From Larix kaempferi (taxonomy: Eukaryota; Streptophyta; Pinopsida; Pinales; Pinaceae): a stretch of 64,000 nt of DNA. Made by a program: the position numbers and the translations under genes. This document shows positions 51,056 to 62,273 of this stretch, one piece after another. The DNA is taken from positions 1,364,001 to 1,428,000 of the forward strand of contig BSBM01000190.1 in NCBI GenBank assembly GCA_027924585.1, read 5' to 3'. Position 1 is the first letter of the stretch. Every line of letters starts with the position of its first letter. A model generated the notes under the pieces. It did not search any database and had not been told where the DNA came from. It was given only the letters and a program-made list of their open reading frames with translations.

Positions 51056-51130
51056 AGTGAGGGCCATCGACAGATTTTAACAAGGGAATTGGAATCCGTT
51101 GGCTTGCGCTTAAACAAGAGGCCTCCTCAG
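51056..51130 (+). pseudogene. Exon of a DRG-family GTPase gene, captured
   Basis: A 75-bp, phase-0 exon (tgcttgcag before, gtatttc after) encodes SEGHRQILTRELESVGLR followed by LNKRPPQ. This is a highly conserved stretch of plant DRG proteins (developmentally regulated GTP-binding proteins, the DRG2-like class), found between the G-domain DxxG/NKxD region and the IYFKKKKTGG block. DRG proteins are cytosolic GTPases linked to translation. Neither the exon before (GTPase core) nor the exon after (IYFKKKKTGG) is found anywhere in the window. It is therefore an isolated, probably transposon-captured exon, although its splice sites look intact. Confidence 0.82.
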
Positions 51131-54100
51131 GTATTTCACTTGCCTTGACCAAAAGGTGATGTAGATTTTAGGATTCCTTTTAACCTGAAGTATTCGTTTT
51201 GATATATATTCCTGGTATGGTATATAGCATTATTAGTCCTCAAGTAATCTTTTGATTTCTATAATAATCAGGGAAGTTGGTACTTACATAGAAAAACATC
51301 CTCAGTTCTTGTACTCTATATCCTGTAAATCAGTTGAGTTGCTATCTTTTTGTCTCTATGCAGTTGAGATCATATTTGTCGTTAACATCTTTGCTGTGGT
51401 GTTTATGACATTCGGATTTCTCACTATTTTCCTTATCTATGTCATATCCACTTTTTGTTTATAGCCATATCTACATAGTTGACAAGAGACTCTTCTCAAT
51501 ACAGGGTCTGTTGTCAATAGCTTAATCTACTTAGTATGTGGTACATGACTCTGACAAGAGCATGGACACACTGAATGTGATATGTCGCCCCTTGTTTGAT
51601 TTACCAAAAATAGAGATGCTATACTAGTACACAAAAGTCAGAAGTTGTTGTGTCTTGTAAATGTAAAATGAAGCATTCGTTGTGTCCTGACATGTTTTCC
51701 TTATGGTCTCAAATTGTAGGGACAAGAATGGGGAGGGGTTGAGCTTGGAGAAATTTATTGTGGTACTTATTTGTTACAAGTTTGTAGTAGTGGATACATA
51801 AATATGTACACATGCACATACAACTATTGTACAGGAATGCTTATATTTGTATGTCTACATTAAAATTTATCTTTTTTTATAAGTCTTCAAAATGTTATAG
51901 GACACTATTTCCATTTTTTTTTGCTACAAAAACATAAGAAGCAATTCACATTATGATAACTTTTTATTAATATTTATTAGTATATGCCATTTTATTATTG
52001 TTATTAGTACTTATTTTACTCTTGTTTTATTATGCTCAAGTCACTATTCACTATAACTAATTGAATCCTTCAACATTTTCCAATCTCTTTTCAAAGGTTT
52101 CCAGAACGTTCAAAATGCATAGAATTAGCAAGAAGAAATCTGAATTACAACAATGAACAATCAATGTGAATGTAGAAGTGGTACGCAGTTAATGTAGACA
52201 AGGAAGTTGTTCTAGGCTATAACTTGATTTAACACTTGAGTAGGAAAGTCCCAAACCACGAGTGCTACAGAAGTAACTACAGAAGAAAGCACCTCTGTAT
52301 CCTTAGTGCTAACTTCCTTCAATTTTGACCTGCTCTCAAAGGTCGGGGGGGCTTCCCTAAGGTTAATTAGAAATTTACTTCTTGAAGAGAGCTAAGAGAG
52401 TTGATTGAAATCTGTTTAAGCTATGTGAGTGAATTGCAGATTTATTAACTCCGAAAGAAAATGTTTGAATGTGATTGTTATAGGAGTGTTGAATAAAAAC
52501 AGACACCTCTAAAGTGAAAGGAATGTGCTAGAAATAATTCAAACATTTATCACAATATCATCCCATTTGTAGACTTAAAATGAAGTAAACCCATCCATGT
52601 TCAAGTTTTATTTGATTATGGGAATAGATGGAAATGCAGAAATGTACTCTACAAATGTTAAATGCTCGTAAAAATATCCACTGATGATCTAAAGTGTGTT
52701 CATTTTCTGGAAGTCAGAGTTATTTCAGAATTGTGCAAAAAAATATAATTGAACTATTGATTAAAAGACCAAAACACAATGTTCTTAGCCTGAAGTGAGG
52801 CCTTGAGAGATTTCTGAAGCAAAGTGTTAGAGGATGAATTAGTAATGAGATGATTATAATTAAATCCTTTGAATTTAAAGTGATTTCCAGATTTGTAGAA
52901 GTGATGAAATCACTTATCAAAATATGGAATAAGTGAAAAAATTACAAGCTTGTAACAAGTGCGCAAAGGAAAATGTTGATAACCATTTACAAGTAACATT
53001 TTCTTTAGAAAGATTGTGAAAAATAGTTGCAAGGCAAATTTACCTTTCAGCCAAATGTGCAATAAATTGTGGCTTCGAAAATTTACAGGTGCAAAAGAAT
53101 TCTGGAAAAGTTAGGATCTTAATCACCTTTAGAATTGCATATGAATGCAAAAGATCACTTAATGAGATCGCATTTCCCAATTTTTAACCATGAAACACAT
53201 ATTATCCCATAAGTGAAATTAAAGAGTAACCATTCACAAATAAATCTTGCTTAAAGGTATGTGCTTAGAATAAAAGACAACAAGGTTACTTTAAACTGAT
53301 TTTTCTAAGTCAGATTTGCAGCAATAGGGACTGTGAAATCTGGAAATTTAAATCTGCTAAAATGCTTAATTAAAGAACCTCAGATCTGAAAAGTGATTCC
53401 AGATTTGTTTCTTGTGAGAAAGTAAGCATTTTTAACCATCAAAATTCTATAAAAGGTTCTGAAACTAAAACAGATTTTAATGAGTTGTTCTTTAGCAAAG
53501 ACCCCAAGTTAAAAGAGTGCGTTTTAGATGCTACTTAGGGTCAAATTTACATTTGTTTCTAATGCCGTTAGAAAATCAAGTAACAGAAAATAAATCAGCT
53601 AAAATCAAGCCTAAATTGATAAAGAAAGAAAGGACTCTACCTTGGCTTGATGAGACAAAACTCCGGAAATGATGGCAGCCTTGAAGGGTTCAGATTTTTG
53701 TGGGAAGTAAAATGGAAAGAAGGGGCAAATGCCTTAGATCCTTGGGATTATGGGGCAGAAACATAGTTCTCCTTGGGCTGTTTTGATTCTCAAATGAGCC
53801 CATTTTTAAAATGCCAACTTATGCAATAAAGGTAGACCCTCAAACTTATTCTTAGTGAATCAATGCCTGTAAAGCCAATAAGCATTAAAATGAGAAGCAA
53901 TTGGAATTGAAACACATTGAACTAGAGGGCTTGTAATATACTTGTAACCAATAATATTTAAGCAGCCAAGGCCACACACAAAGATTCTTTATGGTGCGAT
54001 GTCCCAAAGAACTAGTGCTTACAAGGATAAAAGAACAAAATATTAGGGAAAATTGGACATGAAACCTTCACCTAAAGGGTTGAGTAGAAGCCAAAGAAAA

Positions 54101-54489
54101 ATAATTTTTAAGTGTGCTTCCACTCAAGTTGACCTTTGAGCATTGTGAAGGCCAAGGGTGTAGGTGCTTCAGGAGTTAGTGGTGTGGTGGATTTTGGGTG
54201 AGGAGGTGCAGTTCAGTTGGGAAGAACTGTAGCAGATAGTTGGAAAACCACAATTTTGGGTGTTTTTTAGCCTCAATTATCTTGTTTTGGTATCAATTAT
54301 GAACTTAGTGGCTATAAAAGCTCTGTTGCTGAGTTACCTAGGCCCTAGAAAGGGGGGTTTACTGTGTTGAATATATCTCTTGTATTTTGTGAAGATGAAC
54401 ATGGTATAAATTCCTCTTTAAAATGGATTCCTTTGACATGGCTATGTTCATGGATAGATAACTAATTCTGTTGGACAAATGCTTGACAG
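51131..54489. other. CACTA interior, no gene recognised
   Basis: AT-rich. The open frame at 51252-51464 is hydrophobic but looks like composition bias. Parts of 52100-54300 could be old repeat sequence; nothing identifiable. Confidence 0.4.
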
Positions 54490-54564
54490 GGAAATTCACC
54501 ATCTGCAAATAAGCAATTCTATTCAAATGATCGGACCTTATCACACTTTGCACATTTTGCTAAG
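54490..54564 (+). pseudogene. Exon-like segment, unknown
   Basis: An open 75-bp, 25-codon phase-0 segment (GNSPSANKQFYSNDRTLSHF...) sits between a cttgacag acceptor and a gtttac donor. I do not recognise it. Chance occurrence is quite possible at this length. Confidence 0.25.
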
Positions 54565-55126
54565 GTTTACAAGGTTTGGGAGTTCTTTCGCATTCAGCTT
54601 GTGAAGGTGAACTTCTTTAATCTCAGTTTGACTCGTTCCATTTATAGAATTCTCCAAGTCCTTAGAAACTCATTGAAATTTCAGATAGTATAAATTATGG
54701 TATGTTAAACTTTGATATCATGGTATTTTCACAACCAAAATCGAAAGGCTCATTAGGATGCTATTATTCAAGGATCTTTTGTAGCATCCATAAGAATCTC
54801 AAATTAATATCCCTAGTGCTTTCATTTTTCTCCAATTGTATTTGAGTAAATTGTGTGAGGAGGGTATGCTAAGCCACAAGTTGTGCATATCTATTCAAAA
54901 AGTTGTGCATCTACAGATTGTACATTTTTTATATCTAAATAAAGAGTTACAAAAATTTGCTAAGGATAAAAACTTAAAAAGAGATAATATGCAAATATTT
55001 TAGTTCAACATAAAATGAAATCAATAGCTTGACAGTCCTAGGACCATTCAGAGTAATGCCCATAACCTCAAACAGTCACAAGCAATGAAGGAAACCTGGG
55101 CAGGATAATTCAAACATGGCCCTGAT

Positions 55127-55920
55127 ATGAAGATTGACAAGGCAAATGTGTGCTTTTGTAACCATCCTTGCATGTCTCATTACCTAGATTTTTCCCTTAT
55201 TACACCAAAAGACAAGCATTCATGTTCAATAAACTACCCCTCACCTATAAATTGGCCATCCTTAAGGAGGAAGGGGCAGTTAGTGGTTCTTCTGAAGGTA
55301 CACCTAGATCAGAACTCAATGGACGCTACTAGGGGTTGCTTGGATATATTTTGTAGTGTTTATGGAGCGGTTGTTAGTGAACCAAAAACTAACTATTGGT
55401 TGGTTGGGCTTGATGATCCACCAACCTAGTTCCCATCCTTATAGAATTGGGTAAAGCTTATGGAGATTGTCCATTATTTATGGATTTCATTAGGTACTAG
55501 TCTTTTAGTTCATGATATGTGGAACTAGTATCTTAAACGACTTCAGTTCAAGCTTCTAGTCCGGTAATATAAGGATCTCCCCTTTGCTAGTAATATTACT
55601 ATGGTTTCATGCATGCTTCAAGCTTCCCACATCTATTATGTCTCTTGTTGGCTCCCAACCAAGGTGAAGTTCAAGAAGTTGGAGAAAATCCTCAAGTCTT
55701 TAATTTAGTCCAAGTATAGTAGTGAGAAAAAACTGCCTATGGTTTCTTGTGAAATTTGTAGTATACCCAAGGAGGAAGGTGATCTCAGACTTATTGATGT
55801 TGAAACTCAAGGTCATATTTTGGATACAAAATGGATTTCCAAATGCCTTGAAGGTTCTGCCCCATGGAATATCCTCTTACATTACCGATTCAAGTCAACC
55901 CAACAATTGTTAATCTAAAG
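55127..55920 (+). pseudogene. LINE (L1-type) reverse-transcriptase C-terminal fragment
   Basis: Two blocks are recognisable. The first (55127-55429) ends GCLDIFCSVYGAVV then NYWLVGLDDPP. The second (about 55610-55905) has MLQASHIYYVSCWLP, FKKLEKILKSLI, TAG, SKYSSEKKLPMVS, PKEEGDLRLIDV and KCLEGSAPWNILL. The second block is the region after the RT core in plant L1-type LINEs, where K-L-x-x-I...FLW...W...C.PK..GGLG.. is usual. The TAG falls where the conserved W is expected. The 5' part and any 3' poly(A) are not seen. It is inside the CACTA element, so it either inserted there or was carried along. Confidence 0.78.
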
Positions 55921-56317
55921 ACCATTGGGGCTGTGTGATATCATCTCCTTCCCACACCTCTTTAATGTGTCTAAGTCATGCCCTTATGTGGCATGCTTAA
56001 TTACTCCAACTCTAAAGAAAACAATTTCAACCGCAATTAATGACACATTAATGATTCCTTCAAGGTTTTATGCTTACTATTGTCCAACATAGTCCAATGA
56101 ATATAATCCATGAATATTGTCCAACTATAATTTTGTGTCATTATTTTGTAGGTGTTTAAGTGTTTATTAATTTCTCATTACTTAAACTCATTACAACGTT
56201 GAAGAATTTTCTCTCTCTCTCTCATCTGTGCTTGCTTTGGACTATTATTTAGCAATGGTTCTAATATTTATGGCACACTTTAATACATCTTATTTCTTAC
56301 ACTAACAAATTTTGCAG

Positions 56318-56437
56318 AAAGGAGTTACTGACAAGGCAAAGGCTCAGTTGGAGAAATCAGTTGTGACAAAGGCATATTCTCTTGTATCATGGAAAATTCA
56401 GACAACATGCCAATCCTCTGGAAATAAAGCACTCCGG
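56318..56437 (+). pseudogene. Exon-like segment, 40 codons, unknown
   Basis: A 120-bp open segment between tttgcag and gttagtc reads KGVTDKAKAQLEKSVVTKAY, SLVSWKIQTTCQSSG and NKALR in phase 0. Amino-acid composition is protein-like and better than the flanks. I do not recognise the family. It could be a second captured exon; whether it derives from the same gene as 54490-54564 is unknown. Confidence 0.4.
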
Positions 56438-59282
56438 GTTAGTCAAATTTGGGTAGATCACACATGCCATAATAAATAAAGGGATTGGAAAATGATATAC
56501 ATAACTGACACACTTCCTTAGGTAATCTTGAGTTGTTCAATTTAGGCTATAAGCTCCAATTTATTTTTTGTTGTTTCCTTGCTACCTGCCAATATTGTTT
56601 TACTTGACATTATGTGACTCATCATAACACTACATTTGCATCTTAAGTATCATGATACTGGAAGAGAGAAAGATTGCTTGCCACAATTTGGGCAATGGAA
56701 TATGATGAACAAGGTATTGACTATGTCATATTGGTCATATCCAAATATTATGGTTGAATGCATTCAAAGGACCATTAGGTATTCTGCAACCAAATATTTA
56801 GACCTAGAATAGTCTTCTCATGTCACTCTTCATGTGCCCAACATTTAATATGGTGGATTTTTACTGTTGATTCCACCCTAAAGACTACCTAGATTTGATG
56901 TCTGGGGTGTTTTACTACTGTTATAATGCATAAACCTATTCAAATTGTGTACATAATCGTCCTTTTATTGCTGTACTAGATTCTAAAACCACCCAGTTTT
57001 TCTATCCAAGGATTTGGTTTGTAGTTTTAGAGGTCCTTAAGTGGCCATAAATTTTTTCTAAGGTATGGAGTGTGACATAGACTACCCAAAACTACATTTT
57101 GTAGAGATACAAGGATGTTTATGTGCCCATATTGGAATATGCCTATGTTTATTCTTGATTCAAGTTGTTTTACTGCTTGTTATGAGATTCACGCTACTAA
57201 GAAATAATCCCAAAGTTCACACTGTTATATAGGTGCTCAGAAGTGAATTTCATGCTGATTTAAGGCCTCTTTATTACTGATATACCTCCAAACACCACCC
57301 ATATTTGTTGTCCAAAGATTTGGCTTGTCGTTTAGAGGTCCCAAAGGGATCATAAATGCTAGGAATTAGTTCATATTGCCATAAATGACACCCATAATGA
57401 ATAATTTATGCCCCTTGATAGTTGTTTCATGCCTAGAGTTGATAAGTCATCTTACTTCCTACTACCTCATAATAGAGATATAAGGTTGGATATTGTTGTC
57501 TCTTCCTACAACTGTTGTCATGAAGTGAAGCCATGCCCGAGAATTAATATAGTATCACTATTTTCTACTTTTCCTAACCTTATTTACCTCCACTTCAATA
57601 TCTTAGAACCTAAACAACATCCAAATACCTCAAGCCATCATCATCAAGAACATTGTCACCATCTGAAGAATGTGATCAAAATAACACATGAACGCCCATG
57701 CATAATGAAGCTTAACAGGACTGACATGTAGTGGCTAGTGGAAGTGTCAGAATCCATTATTTCTCAACAATTTTTATGTTATGAGAGTTGCATATCTAGC
57801 ATACAGGTCACCCAACCAGACATTTAAAAGGTCAAATCTTGATTTTTTTCCAAATTTGAAGGGTTCAGTTGATTTGATGATTGTCATCTAAAAATCAGAA
57901 GTAACAGAATGTTGAAGCAAATTGTGTACTAGTATGAGAATAATCCCCTTTTGAAGTCAAAATGCTGCAAGTTGAAGAAAAAATCCACTGAAGGTTATAC
58001 CAAGTTCTCTTAATTTCTATTTTGTTAAAGTGTCCTGGAGAGTGTTGAATGAAATATGTTGTTTGTAGTACTATGTGTGTGTTTCCTTTTGTAATTTGGT
58101 GATTGGTGTGATCGGGGTCCACACCACAATTTGGAGGGGTCATATGGAAACAATAGTTTCATGTTGACAGATCCACATAAATTAAATATGATAAATTATT
58201 CCATGTGGAAACCGAAGATGAAGAGAAAATTCAGAGACAAAAACCAGTGAGAGATACTCACGGGTAAAAAACGTAAGAAGTAAGAATGGCACATCAAAGA
58301 AAACATAAAATATTTGATGAGAAAAATTGAAAAGGACCGATGATCATCATGCTCTTAGTTTTAGATGTAATCGTACCTTGAATGTTGGATGTGGATGAGG
58401 AAAATGTAGGATGGAAAAAAGTTACAAAATTCGTAAGAAGACACTATAATAAGAATTTACTACCTAAAAATAGGTTGTGCCAATTAAGGATGTTCAAAGG
58501 AAGATATATGAATATATGTTACCAGAATTGTGATGTTGAGACACCATCTCTAGGAAAAACCCATCACTTTTAGGAAACTGATAAGAAATGTCATTGTTAG
58601 CACCCGTTTCCATCTCCTTGATGAGTAACCCATTGGTTGATAAACCCTCTCCATTCCTGAAAAACTATGGTCATTTATTCGAGAAACCATTGGAATTTCT
58701 CAATAAACATAGGCCATCTCCAGAGAAATAGTGGCATAAATGAAAATGAGAAAAAAAACACAATTAAAAATAAAAATAGAAACTCCACTGGAAGTTTGTA
58801 ACCCTAAAATTGTTTTATAAATCCATGCAGATATCATTGTTGTCACACATTTTGTGTTAGAATACAAGTAAATGACCCCTCCACTAAATTTTGAGAGCAT
58901 TTGTATTCATATATATGATTGTGTCATAGTCAATGGTCACTAAATTCGATTGTTGGAGAGTTTAGGCTTCAAAGGTTGGAATCCCACATTGGACTCTTGG
59001 ACCTTGGAGGAGAGCTTGGAGATTGGAGCTTCTGATTTGGAAAGTTGAAACCTAAGTAGAGCATCAAACCATCACCACACATCATCCAATATAACTTTGC
59101 ACCAGAAAATAGAGTTGCACAAGGTTGGTGACCATTTACTTTCAATTTTTTTGTCGTTTTTATTTTTATTTTTTTCTATTTCAAATTTCTATATAGTAAC
59201 TTGGTAATCATTATTTTGTATGCTTTAATGATGCAAAATTTGTTTGAATATCATCATTGTCAAGCAATAACAATTTATTAAA
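56438..59282. other. CACTA interior, no gene recognised
   Basis: Several short open frames (57408-57731, 58382-58573) show no motif. A CTTGGA-rich patch at 58985-59030 includes 'ggaatcccacattgg', a phrase seen in some plant LTR/TRIM elements, but not enough is left to define one. Confidence 0.35.
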
Positions 59283-59355
59283 GGGTGCTAGCTCAATGGT
59301 AGAGCACCTGCCTAATTATAGGCAGAAGATTGGTGATTCGATTCCTTCGTACCCT
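59283..59355 (+). tRNA. tRNA-like sequence, probably a pseudogene
   Basis: 73 bases starting GGGTGCTAGCTC and ending TTCGTACCCT. The D-arm GCTC-AATGGTA-GAGC is perfect, CTGCC/GGCAG forms an anticodon stem, and TTCGATT fits the T-loop. Problems: the acceptor stem pairs only about 6 bp (GGGTGC with GTACCC), the anticodon loop TAATTATA has 8 bases, and the T-stem pairs poorly. No anticodon can be assigned safely. It could be a decayed nuclear or organelle-derived tRNA, or the head of a tRNA-derived SINE. Confidence 0.45.
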
Positions 59356-59357
59356 AT

Positions 59358-59785
59358 CATAAATTAGTGACTAAGAAAACGACTAAATTCGCATATATAC
59401 GACTATTAGTAGCTAATTTCCAGTATCTTATAGCACGACTAATGTTTAGTTGTATTTAGCTTAGTCATTAATATGTTATCATCTAGTAGTTTATTTAGTC
59501 ATATATTTGGTCATTAATTGTGACAATCAATGACTAAATCAGTGAGTATCAATGACTAAATCAGTGACTAAATCAGTGAGTATCAATGACTAAATCATTG
59601 ACTTAATCAGTGACTATCAATGATTAAATCAATGACTAATAAGTCAACCGATTAATGACTAGTGAAATATGACTAGAGATAAGATAGTGGAAATCGGATA
59701 CTATTAGTCACCGACTCAAAAATAGTCGTTTATAGTCGAATTTTAGTCATTTTTTTAGTCATTAATTTCTCATTTTGTACTAGTG
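59358..59785. repeat. Right subterminal repeats of the CACTA element
   Basis: More than fifteen TGACTAA/TTAGTCA-like motifs occur in 430 bases. They include a local run of 'atcaatgactaaatcagtga' units at about 59526-59640. The array ends at the terminal inverted repeat. Confidence 0.85.
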
Positions 59786-60064
59786 ACACATATGAAAGAA
59801 AATACATAAGCATACTATAACATGAATGCAAAACACATCATAGATTCGTACACATAACACAGGGATTTATGTGGTTCACCCCCTAATGGGAGCTACATCC
59901 ACAGGAACTGTTCTTATATTACTTGGAAGGGGATAACAGTTCTAGTATGCGCACTCAGCTGCAGAATATTCTCTACAAAAGATCTTTGCGGACTTAGCTA
60001 CATAGTTTTTTCTCTCTTAGACTATATCAAAACAACAACAACACTATTCTGTCGGAGTAAGATC
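59786..60064. other. Flank between CACTA end and Copia LTR
   Basis: 'gggatttatgtggttcacccc' near 59865 is the kind of phrase found in plant Copia LTRs, so this may be a piece of a third LTR. No boundary can be set. Confidence 0.35.
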
Positions 60065-60665
60065 TGTTAAGATTCAATATGCTAAGACAAAAAATATCAG
60101 CATTTCATTTCATTTCACAACAATAGCATATACAGGATCACTGAAGAAACAACAAGCACAACATAAACACAAGAGACACAGATTTATCCTGGGAAACCCT
60201 CATGGGGTAGAAAACCCAGCAAAGCTTCCTCAATATAGATGACCAGCAATATACAAAGATGCAAACCAAAGACATGATCTCCTCCTTCATAGCAGACCTC
60301 TCTCTCACAAGTGCGCTACATTCCAAGTGAGGGAAGTGTGTCAAATGAGGAACACACCTCCTCTATATATACACATCTCCGAATTGTAGTTTATATTAAC
60401 TAGGTAGGCCCCAACTTTATCACTGGGTTAAACACCCCATTACAATTGACTAGGCCGACCCCACTAGGGTGGTCTAATAACCCTTTGACCCACATAACAC
60501 ATACAGGGCCGACCCCCACTAGGGAAGTATAATAACCCAAGTTACCACAATCCGACGGAGGAATGAACATCTCCGGATATACAATAAGATCTTCACGGAG
60601 GAATGAAACATCTCCAGAATAATAAAGTACAAATATAATATTCTTAGAAGTTACAATATTCAACA
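60065..60665 (-). repeat. 3' LTR of the right Copia element
   Basis: Minus-strand LTR of about 601 bp, starting TGTTGAATATTG at 60665 right after the purine tract and probably ending at 60065 (ATCTTAACA). The ends mirror each other as TGTT(A/G)A. The 'gtggggtcggcc'-type phrases in the middle are tandemly related (60445-60520). The partner 5' LTR is beyond the window. Confidence 0.7.
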
Positions 60666-60675
60666 CTCCCCCTTA
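60666..60675 (-). promoter_or_regulatory. Polypurine tract of the right Copia element
   Basis: The minus strand reads AAGGGGGAG immediately before the LTR start TGTTGAAT, the normal Copia arrangement. Confidence 0.8.
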
Positions 60676-60819
60676 ACAAGAAGGATATTATAACAACATC
60701 TGCAGAAGCAAGGAGTCATTGACTACATCATACATGATACATCTATAAATCATTGGGAGCTTTCTCAACATCATTAGTAACTCAACTAGTTACTAGAATA
60801 TATTCAATACTGGAACATC

Positions 60820-61265
60820 AACATCTTCAGTACTGAGTCTTCTACAGCACTCGAACAACCACAGCATCATCATCATCTGGATCCTCACGATCAACAGCAT
60901 CGTTGTCACATGATCATCAGCATCGTCATCATACGATCATCAACATCGTCATCACATCATCTCGATCTACAGCATCTGGAGCATCACGATCTACAACATC
61001 TGGATCATCTCGATCTACAGCATCTAGATCATCATCTCAATCTACATGATCAGTAACATCGTCATCTAGATCAACACGATCAGCATCATCGTCATCTAGA
61101 TCATCAATATTAGTATCCACACCAATACAAGTATACACATCATCAATACAAGTATCAATACAAGTATACATACAAGTATCCTCATCAATACATATCATCA
61201 ATACAAGTATCAATACATCAATACAAGTATCCATAATAGCAGCATACCCTGCAACACACGCGATC
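60820..61265. repeat. CATCAT/GATCATC low-complexity region
   Basis: Degenerate short repeats (catcgtcat, gatcatcagcatcg, then aatacaagtatc) fill about 440 bases between the Copia RNase H and its LTR. Open frames through it are compositional. Confidence 0.8.
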
Positions 61266-61383
61266 ATATTACAGGATGATCAATCCCGCTCTCTTTAGGA
61301 CATAGGTCCATGGATGATACAATCCAGATCAAGTTCCAAGATGATCAATCCTTATCACTTTAAGACAAGTCTCATGTCTAGGG

Positions 61384-61872
61384 ACGATGCAATCCCAATC
61401 ACGTACCTTTTGAACCGAGGTCCAGGGACGATCCAGTCCTATCATGTACCTTTTGACCCGAGGTCCAGGGACGATCCAGTCCTATCAACCAATTCTCAAA
61501 GACCTCTGTCTACGGCTCAATTCAAGGGACCATAAATCCAGGGATGATCCAATCCAATCCTATCCACTAGGGACTTCATTCTCAGAGACATCATGTCTAC
61601 GGCTCAATTCAAGGGACCATAAGTCCAGGGACGATCCAATCCCATCCTATCCACTAGGGAATTCATTCTTGGAGACATCATGTCTACGACTCAATTCAAG
61701 GGACCATAAATTCAGGGATGATCCAATCCCATCCCATCCACTAGGGACTTCATTCTCGGATACATCATGTCTATGGCTCAATTCAAGGGACCATAAATCC
61801 AGGGACGATCCAATCCCATCTTGTCCACTAAGGACTTCATTTTCGAAGACATGTGTCTACGGCTCACTTTAG
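61384..61872. repeat. 87-bp tandem array (4+ units) preceded by ~46-bp repeats
   Basis: GGCTCAATTCAAGGGACC or a one-base variant starts at 61514, 61601, 61688 and 61775 (spacing 87 bp), with a partial unit at 61861. Before it, two ~46-bp units share ccagggacgatccagtcc. Since 87 is a multiple of three, the plus strand stays open for 142 codons as a 29-residue repeat. This is antisense to the Copia element and not convincing as a gene. Confidence 0.9.
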
Positions 61873-62273
61873 AACATGTGTTCAAGGATGATGCAATCCC
61901 CTTGTCAACTTAGACCCTTTCTAAGGACCATTCACCAACCTCTATGTTGGCATCACCAATATAAGTATCCTACATATCATCGACTTCACTGTCGATGCAG
62001 GCAATCTCATCATCAATGTCTACATCACTCCCCCTTTCGAGGAGGGTCCTACCAAGCTTATCTCGGAAATACTCAAACTTTACTTGAGGTAGAGGTTTGG
62101 TTAGTACATCGGTAACTTGTTACAGATTCGAACTTTATAGTTCCTTTCTGCACCATATCTTGTATATAGAAATGTCAGATCTCTATGTGCTTTGACTTAT
62201 CATAGAACACTGGATTCTCTGTCATCTTGATACAACTCTTGTTTGTCACATAGGATCACAGTTGGGTCTATCT

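Larger units (their letters stand above)
47047..59785. mobile_element. 12.7-kb non-autonomous CACTA element (Pack-CACTA candidate)
   Basis: The ends are CACTAGTACAAAATGAGA (from 47047) and its inverse TCTCATTTTGTACTAGTG (to 59785), an 18-bp perfect terminal inverted repeat. It is flanked by a 3-bp direct duplication ACA (47044-47046 and 59786-59788). CACTA termini with a 3-bp duplication define the En/Spm superfamily. Both ends carry dense GACTAA/TTAGTC subterminal repeats. I found no TNP2 transposase inside, so it would need one in trans. The interior holds a DRG exon, other exon-like pieces, a LINE fragment and a tRNA-like sequence. Confidence 0.9.

Noticed and set aside
51252-51464. Hydrophobic 70-codon frame
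   Set aside because: AT-rich DNA readily gives I/F/L-rich frames; no start context, homology or exon borders.
57408-57731. 107-codon frame within the CACTA element
   Set aside because: No domain, no exon borders, and codon content resembles the flanking non-coding DNA.
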